From Cloeon dipterum (lineage: Eukaryota; Arthropoda; Insecta; Ephemeroptera; Baetidae), in NCBI RefSeq assembly GCF_949628265.1, contig NC_088789.1:35705883-35769882 (forward strand): 64,000 nucleotides of DNA, read 5' to 3'. Shown here piece after piece: positions 47,718 through 59,289 of this stretch (position 1 is the first letter of the stretch; every line of letters begins with the position of its first letter). Under the pieces are notes generated by a model, which did no database searches, had not been told where the DNA came from, and was given only the letters and a program-made list of their open reading frames with translations. The translations under genes and the position numbers were made by a program.

Positions 47718-50700
47718 TTACCAAACCCCATAAATTCTGCCTGAATTATCTTCATCTTCTTCACTTAAATGTTCCCAATAATCACGGTCTTTATCATCGG
47801 CCACGTCCTCTGCCGTGCGGCCTTTGCTGTCCCTGGCTTCCAAGTCCACCCCTGCTTCATACACAAGGAAACGGAAAGATTTTGTGCCTGATATTCTATA
47901 ATCGTAGCGAGATAGGCGTTCGAAGTTGTTGTTCACCAAAATATGCAGTGCAGTTTCTCCTTTTTTTGTCGTTTCCTTCACCAGTCGAGGGTTAGTTTTG
48001 TGCAGGAGTTTGACCACTTCCGAATTGTCGTGCCAGTTAATGAAATCGGTGAAGGTGCAGGCGAAGTGCAGAGCGTTCCATCCTCTGGCGTCTTTGGCAG
48101 CCACGTCGGCGCCTTTCGCGATGAACTCGCGGACGAGCTGCAAATGTCCGTGCTGGGCAGCGCAGTGGAGAAGGGTTTTACCTCGCTCGTCCGTTTTCGT
48201 CAGGTCGCCTCGCAGCAGCAGGAAGTGATCGTAGTAGAAGTGATCGTGTTCGGTCCAACTTTGTGTCTCGCCTCTTGGAATGAAAGAACTCAGGTCGTCG
48301 CCGACTTCTCTCGCCAGCCAGAGCACGAATTCTCCGAATCTACGGTCCACAGCCATCTGCAAAGGACTCTTCCCCTCTCCTGTCCTGATGTGTTTCAAAT
48401 CTGGACTCTTTGAGAGCAGGTACTCAGCAATTTCCTTTTTATTGTAATAGACGGCATAGTGGAAAGCGTTGAATTTGTCACTTTCCTCGCCACTGAACTC
48501 TCGATTGTATTGCTTGACCGCATTCTCCTCGTCTGTCTGAAAAATATCTGCCTCAAACGTCACCGCATCTCGGGCAAATCCGCTAATTTCTTCCTCCACG
48601 AAAAGCTTGACAATGTCCAGGTGGCCATATTTTACAGCTACGTTCAGAGGATCCCAAAAGCTTTTGTAATAATAACAAATGGCTTGTTTGGCGCCGTGTT
48701 TGAGGAGAATTTTAACGTACTTGAGTCTACCCAATATGCAAGCACTGTTAAGGGTGCTTCCATACATAAAATGTTCTAAAGTATCTTTGCCGAATCCGTT
48801 TTCCAGGAACAATTCGAGAATCTCATCGTTTCCATTAGCTACCGCTACGCAACAGGCGTTGCATTTTGATTTTCTGAGCAGCTCGACGAAGTTGGGGAAA
48901 GTCTCTTTTAGCTGGTTGAACACGGAGATTGCGTTGTAACAGGCGATTACTACGAGGACATCATCAATGTTTTTTTCCAAGGTTCGTGAATCGATGGCGT
49001 TCATTTTCAACAGCTCGATGGCGATTTCTTCGCTTTTTATCGAATCGACCAGCAATTTAATAGCGTAATTCACGCAAATGGAAGGACTGTGTTTTATACA
49101 ACCAAGTTTTCTATAAAAATCCCAGGAACAGGAATAATTTTCCATTTGCTCGTCACAAAAAGTAATGTGTGGCTTCAGCACTTTAAAAATATGCCTGAGG
49201 TTTTCCTCGCAAACATTAATCAGAAATGGAGCCGATTTGGTTGAATTTAAATAGGAAACAATTATTTCCGTGTGGAACTCGATCTCTTCCTCCTTTTCCA
49301 AAGTCGAGTAGAAAAGATCGACAAACTTTCTGACCTCTTCCATATTCCATTGGCCAATAAATTCAAAATCAAAATTGCCTGACTCTTCCACGTTTTTCAA
49401 AAAGTGTTGGGCGGCGAGGAATTCTGCAAATGTCTGGTGGAGGAAAGTGACCCTTTCTTGCTCCACGGTTGCGACTCCAAAGTCGTTCATGCGTTCCAAG
49501 TCTCCGCTCTTAATATCTTTGCCGTCGACCAGCTTCTCGTTTTCTAAGAATCGATACGCGATCAGCCGCAGACGTTTCAGGGCGATTTCAATTTTCACTT
49601 TTGTCACTTTTTCGTTGCCATCTTCTCTCACCAAACACCGTTTTACCATCTTCCTCACCACCTTGTCGTAAATTTTGAATAAATTTCCTTCGCCGCTGCA
49701 CTGAGCAACTAACGACAGGTGCAGCGGGTTAGCCAGAATCGTATCCTGATTTTCATGTCTATATCGTTTAGGTATATTTCTGGAGCTTGAAAGGCCTATT
49801 TGTTGGACGGCGTGAAGAACTCTTTTGATTTCTTCCTCGTTCTTGTTTGACACGGACCGCAGAAACTCGACTTGCTTTGTTTCATCGAGTGGCTCTATTT
49901 CGACAAGTTTTGCGTTGCCAACTGCTTCCTCGATCACTTTCGCTTCATGTGGTCTCGTTGCTACGCAAAGTGGAACTCTTCTTTCTTTCAAAGCCCTCAC
50001 TAATTTGAGAACTTCATCCCTGCTGTGCGGACAAACTTCGTCGAAACCGTCCAGGAAGACAAGGACTCTTTTCTGAGCAATCCAATTTGTTATGTCTTCA
50101 GAAGAATTCCCTGTGGTTTTTGCTAGAAATTCGACTACATCTATTCGGGGATTTTTTAATATGTAAAAGTTGTGTTTTGTCAAAGAGATATTCAAAATTT
50201 TTGCATTTTGATTGGATTTTCCGAGTTGAAAAGCGATTTCTTTGAGAACGGTCGTTTTTCCAGCACCGGCAACCGAACTCAAAAGCCAAACCTGGTTTTC
50301 TCGCAACATTTTCGCCTCTTTGATCAGATCCTCGAAGCCAATCTTTTTCCTGTTGCCTCTCAACTTGAAATCTGGTTTCACGAATGTCTTCGGCCAGTCG
50401 GGAAAATCAAGTAAGTACTGAAGCGTCGAGTTAAGCAAAGTTAGCTCTTTTTTAGTGCCAGTTGTAAGAAGGGGCACTAAAAGTTCTTGCAAACTTCTCC
50501 CTTTTTTCAGCTCATCTCCTTTGAAGATTCCGATCAATTGGTCCAGCAAATCTGCGAAATAAACCGTGTTGGATTAACCTTTAAGTTAAAAAAATGAACG
50601 AATTGGGCGCTACCTTTGTCTTTCAAAATCATGACAAGCCAGCCGCTGTGGTTCGTTGAGGACACATCTAATTTGCTCTTTGATGAATTGTGCTAAAATC

Positions 50701-52479
50701 GAACCAAGAATACAAAATATTGAACAAAAGAGAACAACTAAGCTCACTGAGTCGCATTCCATCGCCTTTTGGTCAACGATGAAAAAGATTTTCGGCTTTC
50801 CGATCAATCTGTCATTTTTCGGGCCGATAAATCCGTGTAAAATGTCGGCGATTGGTTTTTCTTCTCCGTTCACAAGCACGCAAACTTCTCCTGTCCTTTC
50901 TTTTTCGCTCACTTGGCCGAAAATGCAAGTCAAAACGCAACCTACGTCATGCTCCATCTCGCGAACTATGAACGCAAACGTTTACAAGTGTGCATCTTTT
51001 TTGGTTCTTGTAATACCACCTTGATTGAAATAAACGTCCAAAGATTCTTTTTTCCACTTCCAAAGTCTTGTATCAAAATCCAAGTTTTGCCGCAGAGCTT
51101 TTTCCATTTCTTCAACTTCTTTCGTTAGCCGCTCATAAAAGATGAAGGCTCGCCGACCTCTGATGTTTTGTCCTTCGTTCGACTTCCACGAAAAAAATTC
51201 AGACGTTGACGTGATTGTTGCTGCTTTTTCCATGCGCGAATCAGTTCTTGAAACAGATTTTGCAGCAGTTAATGTTCTGGAAAGCAACACGTTTATTAAT
51301 TAACAATTTGAAGAGAGTCAAATCACCTTGAGAAGAAAAAATTGCCTTCTAAAGGGAACATTTTGACCTCTAACGTCTGTCCAAGAGGAAGGTTTGTTGC
51401 CAAGTCCATCATTGCGAGCGACGCTTTGTGCATTTTGTGCTGGACTGACGTGAGGAATAACAACAAAGGCTTGTCCTCTCTTATTTGGCTCAAAACATCG
51501 CACAGGATGGTCACAAACCAGGAACCGCGTTCACTTGTGTTAGCCATGGTTGCTGAAAGACGATATCATATATAAATGCTATTTATTTAGTGAATATATT
51601 GCGCTGTGATATTACTCTCGACTGTCGAATAAACGATGACTGTGTTTGGCATTTCAGGAGCCGACTTGATTCTGCAAGAGTTTTTGTTTTCGTAGTCCTT
51701 GTAATCCTTTTTTCGGTCGAATTTTGCGTCATCTAGATTTCCCCTACACGGCTGTGGAATTTTGCTTTGATTATTTGCATTTTTAGCAATGCTAACCGAA
51801 AACATACGCCAAAGTTGACAAGTTTCAAGCTTTTCTCGAATCCAGGCAGTTTTTTCAGGGAGTCGAAAACGTCTTCTGTCGTGAATGAAATAAAATCATT
51901 GAGTTGCTCGCTCCAGTAATCAGTGTAGATGACTCCATTTTCGTTGCCGTGAGACAGGAAAAAGAGCACGAAAACCGACGGAATGTCTGAAGGACAATGG
52001 AAATTATGAAAACCGGAATTGACGAAATATAAATTTAATTATTGCACACCTCTTGAGGAGAAATAACGCAAGAGCTTTTCCTGGTTGCCAAGAAGATGGA
52101 GCAAAATTTCCCGTGTCGGTCTATAAAGGCTGCGGAAATTACAGTTCCGGTTCTTTCCAAAGGTCGCTTCCAGGTTCTTCACGTCTCGCGCGTCACAGTT
52201 TCGAAATTTTTTACATTGATCTTTGAAATCGTAATGGATGGCAAGAACGAATACGCTGTAAAGAAAGGTGTTTAAAACGAAATGGGATTTAACAAGAAAA
52301 TTTACTTGTCTGCGTTTTGTTTTCCTGATTCAGACTGAAAGAAACCAAGATTCGCTGGACCTGTTGGACGACCTTTAGCCTCACCTGGAAAATCGGTGGT
52401 TTTGCCGTCATTTTAGAGGAAACTAGTTAATTTATGTTGCGAGCCTCAATAAATTACCTCGCTTTAAAATGTCCTCCAT
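47718..52479 (-). CDS. Gene C: caspase / pseudo-caspase / NACHT / ankyrin receptor (1411 aa, 10 exons)
   Basis: Paralogue of A and B. Exons: 52458-52479, 52306-52384, 52050-52255, 51808-51986, 51616-51751, 51327-51552, 51020-51276, 50748-50965, 50614-50692, 47718-50551. The total is 1412 codons in one frame with GT-AG introns. Caspase 1 keeps FFLSHGNENG, PCRGNLDD, YSTVE and GSWFV. Caspase 2 has GKPKIFFIVDQK at the cysteine box. NACHT keeps GAGKTT and FLDGFDEV. After the NACHT core, a block of about 60 residues (from KMVKRCLVREDGNEK to LVDGKDIKSGDLERM) differs strongly from the matching block of A, B and D but resembles the relic at 55671-55925. The C-terminus reads past the point where A stops (SEEDED) for nine more residues. 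An in-frame stretch of 36 nt lies between an ACATAG acceptor and the ATG. Confidence 0.85.
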
Positions 52480-53555
52480 CTCAATAGTTCGATTTTCGCT
52501 CACGTTCCTCGTTTGCTATGTGGAGTGAATTTTAAACGTTAATTTAATTGCAAATATGAAGTCATGTAGTTAATTAATTTGCTAGAAGTTTCAGAACGTT
52601 GATTAATTGCTACAGTAATTATCAAACATTTTAAAATCTAAATTCTATTGCGAGATCTAACAGGATAGTCAAATTGCAGGCGTTGTGCCCCGCTGCGTGA
52701 GCACAGCCCCTGAACGGCCGCAGCGTACGCCTCCAGGAGAAGCGACGCGTGAAGGTGGCAGGTGCTCGCCTTAATTCGCCTGAGTGCCGTAAAATTGTCA
52801 AATTCTGTTGCCTATCGCAATCATTTTTGGTCGATTAGAAGAGGATAGGCAAGTAATCGTGGCTGATTTAAAATAATAATTCAAACAAAATCCCAAAATT
52901 ATTACTTACCATGTTATCCTTATGAGAAAAGGAAAAAAATCACGTTTTTTAACTGTCTAGTCCTAGGATTTTGTTCTGATCGACTCGAATTTGGTCTTCA
53001 AATGACACCAGAGATATATTCCGCGTTGAATCTCGAGCCATTTTTATTCATTATTACCCAGAGCTGGAGTTAGCCCTGACGGAAGGTACTCAGGGTGAAA
53101 AACGGGCAACCTTTCCGACCCTATATGGGCGCACACAGTTATAGCTTAGTTTCGGTGAGAACAAACCGATAATTAACTGATCAAACCGCGTTTTTTCGAT
53201 TTTAAAAATTAATAACTCGTCTCCTACGGATTCCACGGTGAAAAACCAAAGCTATTTAGACTCGCCCTAAAATTCTGCGTCTCTAAGGGTTTTTGCCGCC
53301 CTCGCCCAAGAGAGATAAAGACAGGGGGAGGGAGACAAGTAAAAGCGACAGCGGCGTGTTGGGCCGCTGTGAGTGTGGAGTGGAGAGCTCCTGCCTTTAC
53401 TCCGGGGAAAAACACGTTGCAAAGAGCATTGAAGCACGTGTGCTGCCGCGGGGATTGATTAGAACGGACTTGACATGTTTTTCGGTGCGAGCGAGCGAGC
53501 GAAAGCGATAACGAGAAGATAATGCGTTTTAATGTGAACCAGTCATTGCCTCTCG
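52480..53555. other. Gene C immediate upstream region
   Basis: Apart from the 36-nt leader, this does not match the proximal upstream blocks of A and B, so gene C may have a different proximal promoter or an inserted segment. No TATA box can be assigned with confidence. Short frames at 53224-53580 (both strands) have no support. Confidence 0.3.
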
Positions 53556-54782
53556 TCGGCTTTGATTCACGAAAAAACAAACAGCCGCAAAGTGGCCTCT
53601 TGCTTTTCGTAATTTATTTTTAATGAAATTTAAAGCTTTGAGCTTGAGCGTCGTTAGGGGGGCAGGTTCGACCCCCCAACCCCGCGGGAGCCCGGCGGCT
53701 CCGGAAAAACGGCAAAATCCCCCTCGGAAGAAAACGCTGAAAAAGGTCGCCAGGGTGGCGAGGCTCTGCGAGAACTTTTTAGGGACGGGTCACGACTGAT
53801 AATACATAAAATTGTCGTTGCGTGAATTTACGTACAATAATGTTATTCTGAATTAATTGCGAAAGCTGAAAAGAGTTGGTGAAGCTCCTTGCTGCGCCGC
53901 ACAACGAAAATTAGATAAGGAGTTTTGGTGGCGCCGCGCGTGTCTGCGTTACAGCGCGAGTGCAAATTCTGCATTGAGAAACTCAAAAGAAGCAAAGGAA
54001 CAAGCAGAACAGCACAAAGAGACGTTAGGTGGCGCGACCTGAGGAAGGCCGGGGACAGGCGAGGTTGAAAAATCGTCGCCGTGTGTCGTCAACTTTGCCG
54101 GAATTCGCGAAAAAGCATTAATATTCGGCCTGGGAAAGGGTTTCAGGTCAGGGTAAGCTGAAAAAAGGTCGGTCGGGCAGGTCAGGTGAAAGCCCTTCCC
54201 GAGACGCGTCTGATGCGGGGTCGTGGTCAACGATGCGACTAACGGTCGAATTTTTGAAAAAATAAATTAATTAAATGCCGGCCGTAATCCTGTGTGCACG
54301 CTACACAGCTCCGCGAGTGCGAAATTCACGTTAGATGAGCATTAAAATGAACCGAAAAGAAGCGTAAAGACAGATCTCAGGTGGCGCGACCTGAGGAAGG
54401 TCAGTGGGGGCGAGGGTGAAAAATCGCCGCCGAGGAATGTCACATGTGCTCTGGGAGAAGCATTAAAATTCTACTTGGGCAAGGATCTCAGGTCGAGGTA
54501 CCCTGAGAAAGGTTGTTTGGGCAACCCAGGTCGACGCCCTCGCCGAGACCTGTCGAATGAGGGGTCGTGGTCGACGATTGCACCAACAGTCGAATTTTCA
54601 CAAAATTAAAACCATTTTTGTCGATGAAGCGGCCGACAGCATTTCACACACACGCGCGTGTGTGAAACCAAAAAACCCGGTTAAAAATCAATTTTGGCCA
54701 AGCAACATTGCTGTAAATCTAGATTTTGGCTTCTTTCCACTTCCGAGAAGAATATTGGATAATGATTTGGCGCGTGAAAGAT
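53556..54782. repeat. Short R1 core and two tandem R5 copies
   Basis: An R1 core lies at about 53560-53620. R5 copies at about 54025-54245 and 54375-54600 share GGTGGCGCGACCTGAGGAAGG, a GCATTAA-AT block and a trailing CAGGTC block. The 53640-53720 stretch is GC-rich (GGGGGGCAGGTTCGACCCCC). No gene is seen. Confidence 0.5.
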
Positions 54783-55165
54783 GTACTTACCACTGACGAT
54801 GAGGCATTCGCGTTGACGTGGGTGCTCCCGTCGACTGGGGGCTTTTCCGCCCTCGAGTTGACCTCTGGTAGGTCACTGCGACCTCTTCGACGCCGCAGCC
54901 CGGCTCCAAGCGGGCCTTTTTTCTTGACCTTAGAGAAACTAATCGGCCAATTAGCTTCAGGGCAAGACGAGACGGGCGTGGCAAGAGACTAACCGGGTGC
55001 GAGCGGTGTAGTCGGTGAGAGAAGCGACAAAGTCACGCTACGCACAAGACGTGCGTTTTTATGGGCCACAAAATGATAGATAAAAACCGAGCTCACTTGA
55101 AACGAGCAAAGTTCGCTCCCAGAAAGGAACCTCAATCTGGCGGTGCGAATGCACTTTTTGAGTTG
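54783..55165 (-). promoter_or_regulatory. Exon-like block upstream of gene C (duplicate of 38400-38850)
   Basis: On the minus strand it ends CAGTG at a GTAAGT donor (54786), about 2.3 kb upstream of gene C's first in-frame acceptor. It shares with the B copy the CTCCAAGCGGGCC-plus-T6 stretch, a GTAGGTCACTGCGACCTCT stretch and a downstream AAGAGACTAACCGG block. As in B, the coding frame is not preserved across copies. It is a candidate shared leader exon and promoter of the receptor genes. Confidence 0.35.
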
Positions 55166-55416
55166 CACACGACATCAATCTTGTTAATCTTCCTCTTGAA
55201 AATGTGAATCATAGATTACAGCAATCTCTCGCACATCTCATTAGCGTACACTTACTTTGGGCCAGAAGTAAATCAGTTATAAAAATTAATTAAAAAGTCA
55301 ATTATTATTTTCCACAATTTTCGTTTATTTGGCTCACCGATGAAACCCTTTAATTTATCTTATATATTTAACCCTACCATTTGACGATGGAAAATAAAAA
55401 AAACATTAACATCCAT

Positions 55417-55665
55417 GCAAATTCCAACGCACAATTTTTATTCTCGATTGCAATTTTCTGTTAATCGGTATATAATTTCTAAATCACCAAGTTCTTCGCC
55501 TTCATCGTCCGTCTAATTAAACATTTTCCGAGCTTTTTCACCTCGATTTTGGATATTCAACGTCCCGGCCTCGTCGTGCACCGTGTTATAATTTAGCCTG
55601 CAGCACTAAAACTTTTTGCCACATTTTTTGATAAAAAAAATTATAAACTGTCAGAGGGACGCGAA
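55417..55665. repeat. Direct repeat 1 flanking the NACHT relic
   Basis: About 249 bp, nearly identical to 55942-56190. Both begin AATTCCAACG and end GTCAGAGGGACGCGAAA, and contain GATATTCAACGTCCCGGCC. The pair encloses the NACHT fragment, so one unit of repeat plus fragment was probably made by a local tandem duplication followed by loss, or by insertion with flanking duplication. Confidence 0.8.
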
Positions 55666-55670
55666 ACGCA

Positions 55671-55925
55671 ACCAACCGCAGAAGGTTCAGCGCGATTTCA
55701 ATCCTCTCCTCTGCCACTTTTTCGTAGCCATTTTCCCTTTCCAAACACATTTCTATCTTCCTCCTCACCACCTTGTCGTAAATTTGGAATAAATTTAGTT
55801 CGTCACTGCACTGAGCAACTAACGACAAGTGAAGAGGGTTACTGAGAATTTGGTCCCGATATTTAAGATGTGTAAATATTCTCTTGATTTCTTCCTCATT
55901 CTTATCAGTCACTAACCACAGAAAA
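55671..55925 (-). pseudogene. Relic NACHT fragment of a receptor paralogue
   Basis: On the minus strand the frame reads TDKNEEEIKRIF, ILSNPLHLSLVAQCSDELNL, FQIYDKVVRRKIEMCLEREN and IEIALNLLRLVAFRV. This matches the post-Walker B part of the receptors (NPLHLSLVAQCSGEGNLFQI in A and B). The variable block is of the gene C type (IEIAL), not the A/B/D type (KELIPLLLIAFRY). Neither Walker motif nor ankyrin repeats are present, and it ends abruptly in the flanking direct repeats. It is a dead fragment of an additional copy. Confidence 0.85.
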
Positions 55926-55941
55926 TGGATGGATGGATCCA

Positions 55942-56190
55942 TGTCAATTCCAACGTACAATTTTTATTCTCGATTGCAATTTTTTGTTAATCGGTATATA
56001 ATTTCTAAATCACCAAGTTCCTCGCCTTCATCGTCCGTCTAATTAAACATTTTCCGAGCTTTTTCACCTCGATTTTGGATATTCAACGTCCCGGCCTCGT
56101 CGTGCACCGTGTTATAATTTAGCCTGCAGCACTAAAACTTTTTGCCACATTTTTTTATAAAAAAAATTATAAACTGTCAGAGGGACGCGA
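55942..56190. repeat. Direct repeat 2 flanking the NACHT relic
   Basis: Partner of 55417-55665. It differs from it by a handful of substitutions and a small length change in an A/T run. Confidence 0.8.
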
Positions 56191-57760
56191 AAGGAAGGCG
56201 AGCTCTCGCGAGGGCCCGGCAGCTTCCGTCAGGGTAAACCTACCCTGACAGAATGGTTTTAGGAATTTTTCTGGCCAGAAAAATATTTAAAATTACCCAA
56301 AAATCGCTGTCTATTCGCACTTACTTGGCCGGTGATGTCTACCAGATAAAAAAGTCTTATTTTTTTACAGCATTATAGCTCTGATAAAAATTATCAGTTT
56401 AGAATGGGTGCGGGTGCGTTTTATCTCTCGAAAGAGGTGTTTTTGGATCGGGCACCAGATGTCAGCCGAATTCAATCTCGTCTCTCGACAAAAATGAGCC
56501 GCAACGCAAGGTGGCCTGCTGCCGGCGCCTCTCGCCTTTCGGGCATCCGCGTTGAGCTGAGCAAAATGCCACCCCGAACACGGAAAAACATTAAGATTGT
56601 GGAACTTTTAAAAATAAATTTAAAAGAGAATGGCCAATAATTATAATTAATTAATTATATAAATATCAACGATATCATTTGATAGATAAAATAAAGACAG
56701 AGACCTGGGATTAAAATTTGAGTTTGATTTGTCGAGGCAAATTTAATATTTAATTATTAAAAGGCCGCGCATATAAAATTAATAAGAGCGAGTTAGAAGC
56801 GATAATTTTGTTGTGTGTGTTAGGAGAGCTAAAGTTGCGGCTAAAGTTGGTTTACTAGTTATTTTCGAAGATAGTACGGAGTTCGTTAAAATGTCGCGAA
56901 TAATGAGCACCGGCATCGTGTTTTCCTGATTTCAGCGGTTGGGAGCGAGAGCTGTATGACTTTGCAGCCGAAATTCGAGGGTCAGGTTGGCCTTGCTCGG
57001 CTCTAAAAACACTCCATTTCGAATGCCGAGCTGAACCACAAAGCAAAACGACCCAAATTGCAAAAAATGCACGCTTTGGTCCCACGTGAGGAGTTTTGAA
57101 AAAGAAAATTTTCCCGCGTGGCTGCAATAATCCACTTTCCGTACTTCAAAATTCCGTTCTTGTCCATTAATGAAAGATTGAAAATTGCGAGCTGAGTAAT
57201 TTTGCATTTTGCTCTTCTCTGTATTTTTCATCCCGGCGGCCTCTTGGTGTTAAAAATTGTAATTTTTCCTGCAGCACTCGAACCATTTCCAATTTTATTT
57301 TGCCATCTTTTCTTTATTTTATAAGACAAAATGGATCGCCAACTTTAAATATTGTTAAAAATGCAGAAAAAGCAAAAAGCTGTTAATTAACTTCGCTGGG
57401 TTTGAAGATACATTTACATTAAAATAGTAAAAAATCGGCCTGTATTTTTTTACTAGTTTGGTTGGTGGCGCCAAAGTGAGACACACGGCAGAAATATTTC
57501 AACAGTACAACTCTCAAATTAATTACCATCGTGTGTAGAACGGAGCGCCGGCTTGCTCTCTCGCTTCGAGAGTGAAAGAGCGCTGAAATGCTGTTTGGAT
57601 GATGCTCCAGATGCCATATTCAATCTCGTCTCACGCCAAAAATGAGCAGCCGCAACGCAAAGTGGCATCTCTCTCATCGCCTTTCGGGCATCCGCGTTGA
57701 GTTGCGCGACGATAAAGTACAACTTTTGACGCTTCGGCCGTGCAAATTACTCTTTATTTG
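56191..57760. repeat. R1 copies and a decayed frame
   Basis: R1 copies at about 56310-56585 and 57435-57740. Between them, about 56940-57100 (minus strand) is a decayed relative of the 39852-40142 frame. No intact gene is seen. Confidence 0.45.
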
Positions 57761-58784
57761 GTTCACTTCAAGGAATTCGTTGCTCAGTCGACGAGGAAAT
57801 CAAAGTGAATACGTGGGTTGACCGCTCTTGCGCTTGCGTGTCCCAGAAAAATGTGGGCGGTCGTTGATTTTTTGCTGGACAACAAACCGCACCGAGGTGG
57901 GAAAACAAAATTAAACTAAATTAAATGAATGGCTAATCATAAACTTATTTATTATTAAAATTATCATTGGTGCCTGTAAATAACATGAAAAATGAGTGAA
58001 AGCTTCAGTAAAATTATTTTCTTAATTAAAATTTGTTCAAACAATTTTGATTTTATGGCTGATTTTTCCACACATTTTTGTAAAATATTTATTTGAGCAA
58101 GGTACATTTTACTAATTATCTAAAATGGAAATGAAATTTGTCATCTTTAAAAGAGTAGAAAACATAATGAGCGCATCTGAAGTCAGCGCAGGCGCAATGC
58201 TTGCGTGTTCGTTTAGCGCCAAGAACTGAGACGGCTGATCGGATCATTATCCAAAAATGATTTTGTCGTGCATGCATTTTCAGATTTTCAGTCTTGCTTT
58301 CTGTGTGCGAGGACGTTGAGTGTTTTAAGACTGATTTTCAGGTGACATCCGAGTGTCCGGTTTGCGGCGCCGGTGACGTGCTTTTTGGAGCAGATAATCC
58401 GGGAAAGCCGGACCGCTGTGTGCGTTGACACTTTTATGTAAATTGTCCTCGTGAGTTAAATTTTGTTCTCACCTTGCCAGCAGTTATTTGAAATTTGAGC
58501 CACTGGTAAAATTTGTTACCAGTTTTGTGCGACCAGTTCGGTTCGCGATCATTTTATTTTGCGAAACGTGATCTGATCCGACGCACAGCTTTTTGCCCTT
58601 TTTATAAGAAAATGAAAAAGGTGTTGTCCATTAATTCGAGCTTACTCGATAAGATGACCTTCGCTGGATGTGGCAGGTTTTTTCCTATTTTTCTCGGCCA
58701 TTCATAGCTGGAATAAAATATTTCGCCTAAAATTAGGCACCTACCTGCGGCAGCTGGAATATTTATTTTGTTTTCAATTTATTT
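57761..58784. other. End of C unit and spacer
   Basis: About 58015-58130 matches 40420-40530, marking the upstream end of the segmental duplication. From 58150 to 58784 no repeat or gene was recognised. A short plus-strand frame at 58513-58707 has no supporting features. Confidence 0.4.
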
Positions 58785-59289
58785 CTTCTGCAAGTTTGAT
58801 AAATAAATTATTTATTAGGCTTCGCAAACAATTTTGCACAGTTTTTGTGATTGAGGAAAAATTGCTGCCAAAATAACGAGGCAGATTTCGACGCAAGGCG
58901 AGCTGGGCTCTCCTTTCCTCCACACCTGAGAAAGGTCGCTGTGTCGGGGCGGGGCACCTGCCTTGCATGATGACGCTGTCGACTCCATTATGTTGGTGCC
59001 CCAGGTCCAATCTGTTTGGAATTTTTCTGTTTTGAAATCGTAATGGACGACAAGGACAAACACGCTGCAAAGTAAAGAAATGACGTTTAAAGCGAAATGG
59101 CATGTGTGAAAATGTACTTTTCTGCGTTTTGATTCGTGATTTTCCCGTCCGACTCGAACTGAAAGAAACCAAGATCCGCTGGACGTGTTTGACGACCTTG
59201 AGCCTCACCTAGAAAATCGGTGATTAGCTGTCACAATCAGTTAAAAAGCCTCAAAAATTAGCTCGTGCTAAAATCTCCTCCATCTCCAT
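58785..59289 (-). pseudogene. 5' relic of a receptor gene fused to 3'-flank module M1
   Basis: On the minus strand, exon 1 (59262-59289, starting MEMEEILAR), exon 2 (59118-59208, with LGFFQFESDG) and the start of exon 3 (from 59064, VFVLVVHYDFKTEKF) of a caspase-NACHT gene are readable. The donor of exon 1 is mutated from GT to CT. Exon 3 stops after about 18 codons near 59010, where the sequence changes directly into module M1, which normally lies 2.3 kb beyond the gene's stop codon. A single deletion of nearly the whole gene body explains this. Exon 2 has the 91-nt length of gene A. Confidence 0.8.

Larger units (their letters stand above)
42810..58150. repeat. Large segmental duplication, C unit
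   Basis: Partner of 26160-40560 (see that entry). The unit holds gene C and its upstream region and is slightly longer, partly because of the R5 copies near 54 kb, the duplicated block around the NACHT relic at 55.4-56.2 kb and the retained R5-containing 3' segment. Confidence 0.65.

Noticed and set aside
53655-53690. tRNA-like T-arm (GGTTCGACCCC) within a GC-rich stretch
   Set aside because: No matching acceptor stem, anticodon arm or A box could be placed around it.
54783-54920. Possible U1-like small nuclear RNA on the plus strand (ACTTACC near the start, GAGTTGACCTCTGG, T6 after a GC stem), also at 38403-38580
   Set aside because: Only ACTTACC and a short GTTGACCTCTG string resemble U1. 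The stem-loop order and a clear Sm site are missing. The ACTTACC is better explained as a splice donor on the receptor strand.
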